This document shows positions 5,863 to 7,510 of a DNA stretch of 7,510 nucleotides, piece after piece. A program made the translations under genes and the position numbers. Source of the stretch: Anaerolineae bacterium. Lineage in GTDB: Bacteria > Chloroflexota > Anaerolineae > B4-G1 > SLSP01. Location of the stretch: assembly GCA_021107605.1 (NCBI GenBank), contig JAIOSN010000167.1:1-7510 (forward strand). Reading direction: 5' to 3'. The notes beneath the pieces were generated by a model. It saw nothing but the letters and a program-made list of their open reading frames with translations. It was not told the origin of the DNA and did no database searches. Each line of letters begins with the position of its first letter. Positions within the stretch are counted from its first letter, which is position 1.

Positions 5863-7389
5863 ATGCGCTATCCACGCTCAGCAGGGATTTTGTTGCACCC
5901 AACCTCGCTACCCGGTCACTTCGGAATTGGCGATCTAGGAGAATCCGCTTATCGTTTCGTTGATTTTCTAGTTGAAAGCGGGCAATCGCTCTGGCAAATC
6001 CTCCCTCTCGGTCCCACCGGCTACGGTGATTCCCCTTATCAATGTTTTTCGGCCTTTGCCGGCAATCCACTGCTGATAGCTTTAGAAGCACTGCAAGCAT
6101 CCGGCGACATCAGCGCGGAGCAGTTGGCCGCAGCGCCGGAATTTCCCGCCAAATACGTGGATTACGGCCCGGTCATCAATTTCAAATACTCCGTGCTCAA
6201 GGAAGCCGCCTGCACGTTCCATGCGACGAAGCCGGTTAGATACTGGGCTGATTTCGAGCAGTTCTGCGCCGATAACCAGAGTTGGCTGGAAGATTTCGCG
6301 CTCTTTATGGCCCTCAAGGGTTCTCACGGCGGCGCACCCTGGAACACCTGGGAATGGGAACTCACCTCACGTCAACCAGCGGCGTTAGCGGCAGCACACG
6401 AGCGCTTGGCCCCTGAGATTTTCGCCCAGCGATACTACCAATATCGCTTCTGCCGGCAATGGGAAACCCTCAAAGGGTACAGCCACGAGCAAGGGGTTCA
6501 AATTATCGGTGATATTCCCATCTTCGTGGCCTTTGATAGCGCCGATCTCTGGGCTAACCCGCACCGCTTCCACCTGGATGAGGAACGGCGGACCACCTCC
6601 GTGGCCGGCGTCCCCCCGGACTACTTCAGTCCCACTGGGCAGCTCTGGGGCAACCCGCTCTATCGCTGGGATGTGCTGGCCGAGGAAGGCTACTCCTGGT
6701 GGATTGACCGCTTCACGCAAACCTTCAAGATGGTGGACATTGTCCGCCTGGATCACTTCCGAGGTTTTGAGGCTTACTGGGAAGTTCCCGCCAGGGAAGA
6801 GACCGCCATCAATGGAGAGTGGGTGAAAGGACCGGGCCAGGATTTCTTCCGCACCGTCAAAGACATCTTGGGCGAGCTGCCCATTATCGCGGAGGATTTG
6901 GGCTTTATCACGGATGGAGTGCGAGAGTTACGCGACGCCTTCGACCTGCCGGGGATGAAGATCCTCCAATTCGCCTTCGCCTCCGATGCTGATAACCGCT
7001 ACCTGCCCCACAACTACTCACTCAACAGCGTGATCTACACCGGCACGCACGATAACGAGACCACCCTGGGCTGGTATCAGAGCCGGGACCAAGAGGAGAA
7101 GGCGAAGTTGCATACCTACTTGGCGCCGGTCAGCGAGTCAATCAACTGGGCCTTGATCCGGTTGGCTTACCGCTCGGTCGCGAACACCGTCATCATCCCA
7201 CTGCAAGACGTGTTGGGACTGGATAACGAAGCCCGCATGAACACGCCCGCCACACCCAGCGGCAACTGGGGCTGGCGCTTCCGCACCGGCGATCTCTTCC
7301 CGCAATATCGCCACAAACTACGTGAACTGGCGCTCGCCTACGGGCGCACGGAGCCAGCAGCAAGAGAAGCGATGCCGGATTATATGTGA
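5863..7389 (+). CDS. malQ: 4-alpha-glucanotransferase (amylomaltase, GH77)
   Basis: This cytoplasmic enzyme cuts an alpha-1,4-glucan and transfers the released chain to another glucan or glucose, in maltodextrin and glycogen metabolism. The 508 residues match the short Thermus-type amylomaltase (about 500), without the N-terminal extension of the E. coli enzyme. The N-terminus (RSAGILLHPTSLPG, then LWQILPLGPTGYGDSPYQ) is typical of the family. The three catalytic acids are present: nucleophile D297 in VRLDHFRGFEAYWE, acid/base E344 in IIAEDLG, and transition-state stabiliser D397 in YTGTHDNET. The C-terminal NTPATPSGNWGWR motif is also intact. The start is firm: AGGAG lies 7 bases before the ATG. 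The gene is divergent from rpoC, with no glycogen or maltose partner in view apart from an unknown gene 108 bases downstream. No clear terminator follows. The family call is secure. Confidence 0.97.
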   Translation: MRYPRSAGILLHPTSLPGHFGIGDLGESAYRFVDFLVESGQSLWQILPLGPTGYGDSPYQCFSAFAGNPLLIALEALQASGDISAEQLAAAPEFPAKYVDYGPVINFKYSVLKEAACTFHATKPVRYWADFEQFCADNQSWLEDFALFMALKGSHGGAPWNTWEWELTSRQPAALAAAHERLAPEIFAQRYYQYRFCRQWETLKGYSHEQGVQIIGDIPIFVAFDSADLWANPHRFHLDEERRTTSVAGVPPDYFSPTGQLWGNPLYRWDVLAEEGYSWWIDRFTQTFKMVDIVRLDHFRGFEAYWEVPAREETAINGEWVKGPGQDFFRTVKDILGELPIIAEDLGFITDGVRELRDAFDLPGMKILQFAFASDADNRYLPHNYSLNSVIYTGTHDNETTLGWYQSRDQEEKAKLHTYLAPVSESINWALIRLAYRSVANTVIIPLQDVLGLDNEARMNTPATPSGNWGWRFRTGDLFPQYRHKLRELALAYGRTEPAAREAMPDYM

Positions 7390-7497
7390 GAAAATAGGGA
7401 CTAGGGGAAGTTAGGGGGCCTTGTATTGACTTACGAGATCAGCCACCTCTCGCTTCCTCATATCGATACTCACATTAACTGAGAAAAGGAGCTAAAT

Positions 7498-7510
7498 ATG
7501 AAAATGTTTT
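7498..7510 (+). CDS. Start of an unidentified gene, cut off by window edge
   Basis: An ATG at 7498 follows AAAGGAG with a 6-base spacer, a strong Shine-Dalgarno arrangement. Only MKMF can be read before the window ends, so neither product nor family can be named. The MK start is common in exported proteins but proves nothing here. The 108 bases between malQ and this ATG hold a purine-rich stretch after the malQ stop and a lone TTGACT (7426-7431) with no matching -10. Whether the gene shares the malQ transcript is therefore open. Confidence 0.6.

Noticed and set aside
6385..6756. Minus-strand open frame of 123 codons inside malQ
   Set aside because: Shadow of a well-supported GH77 gene; no start signals and no recognisable motifs.
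7426..7431. TTGACT after malQ as a -35 for the right-edge gene
   Set aside because: No -10-like hexamer occurs at 15-19 bases; the nearest TATCGATA is about 29 bases away.

Overview
The window comes from a bacterial chromosome with ordinary housekeeping and regulatory content. The RNA polymerase beta' protein keeps every core motif but carries a long helical insert near its N-terminus and lacks the trigger-loop insert (SI3) of proteobacteria. Its N-terminal half reads most like beta' of Chloroflexota (Chloroflexus/Anaerolineae-type) as I remember those sequences. The intergenic region contains a degraded palindromic repeat and GTC-headed short tandem repeats, of a kind I associate with such genomes. 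I hold the phylum assignment at moderate-to-low confidence, because no rRNA or rpoB is present.

Layout, left to right. Minus strand: the 5' part of a membrane anti-sigma factor (1-327, running off the left edge), preceded in the same operon by an ECF sigma-70 family factor (347-910), then a strong intrinsic terminator (983-1014), then rpoC (1042-5394, 1450 aa). Between rpoC and the next gene lies a 468-bp divergent intergenic region. It holds a rpoC leader with a terminator-like hairpin (5425-5467), a near-consensus sigma-70 promoter for rpoC (5505-5532), a three-unit 15-bp repeat (5545-5589), a degraded palindromic element (5641-5722), a five-unit heptamer repeat (5751-5785) and a -10-dominated promoter for the next gene. 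Plus strand: malQ, a GH77 4-alpha-glucanotransferase (5863-7389). At the right edge is the start of another plus-strand gene (from 7498) with a good ribosome binding site.

How the parts relate. rpoC appears to be transcribed alone from its own promoter. The usual upstream partner rpoB is absent, and the upstream neighbour is the divergent malQ. Transcription of rpoC should end mostly at the hairpin before the sigma/anti-sigma pair, which looks like a separate signalling unit. MalQ acts in glycogen/maltodextrin metabolism and has no evident functional link to rpoC.

The most interesting signals are regulatory. The hairpin with a U-tract between the rpoC promoter and its start codon is a candidate attenuator. 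The two divergent promoters each have a GTC-headed repeat array just upstream of the -35 position. I see no phage, transposase, CRISPR, tRNA or rRNA, and no evident new multi-gene system.
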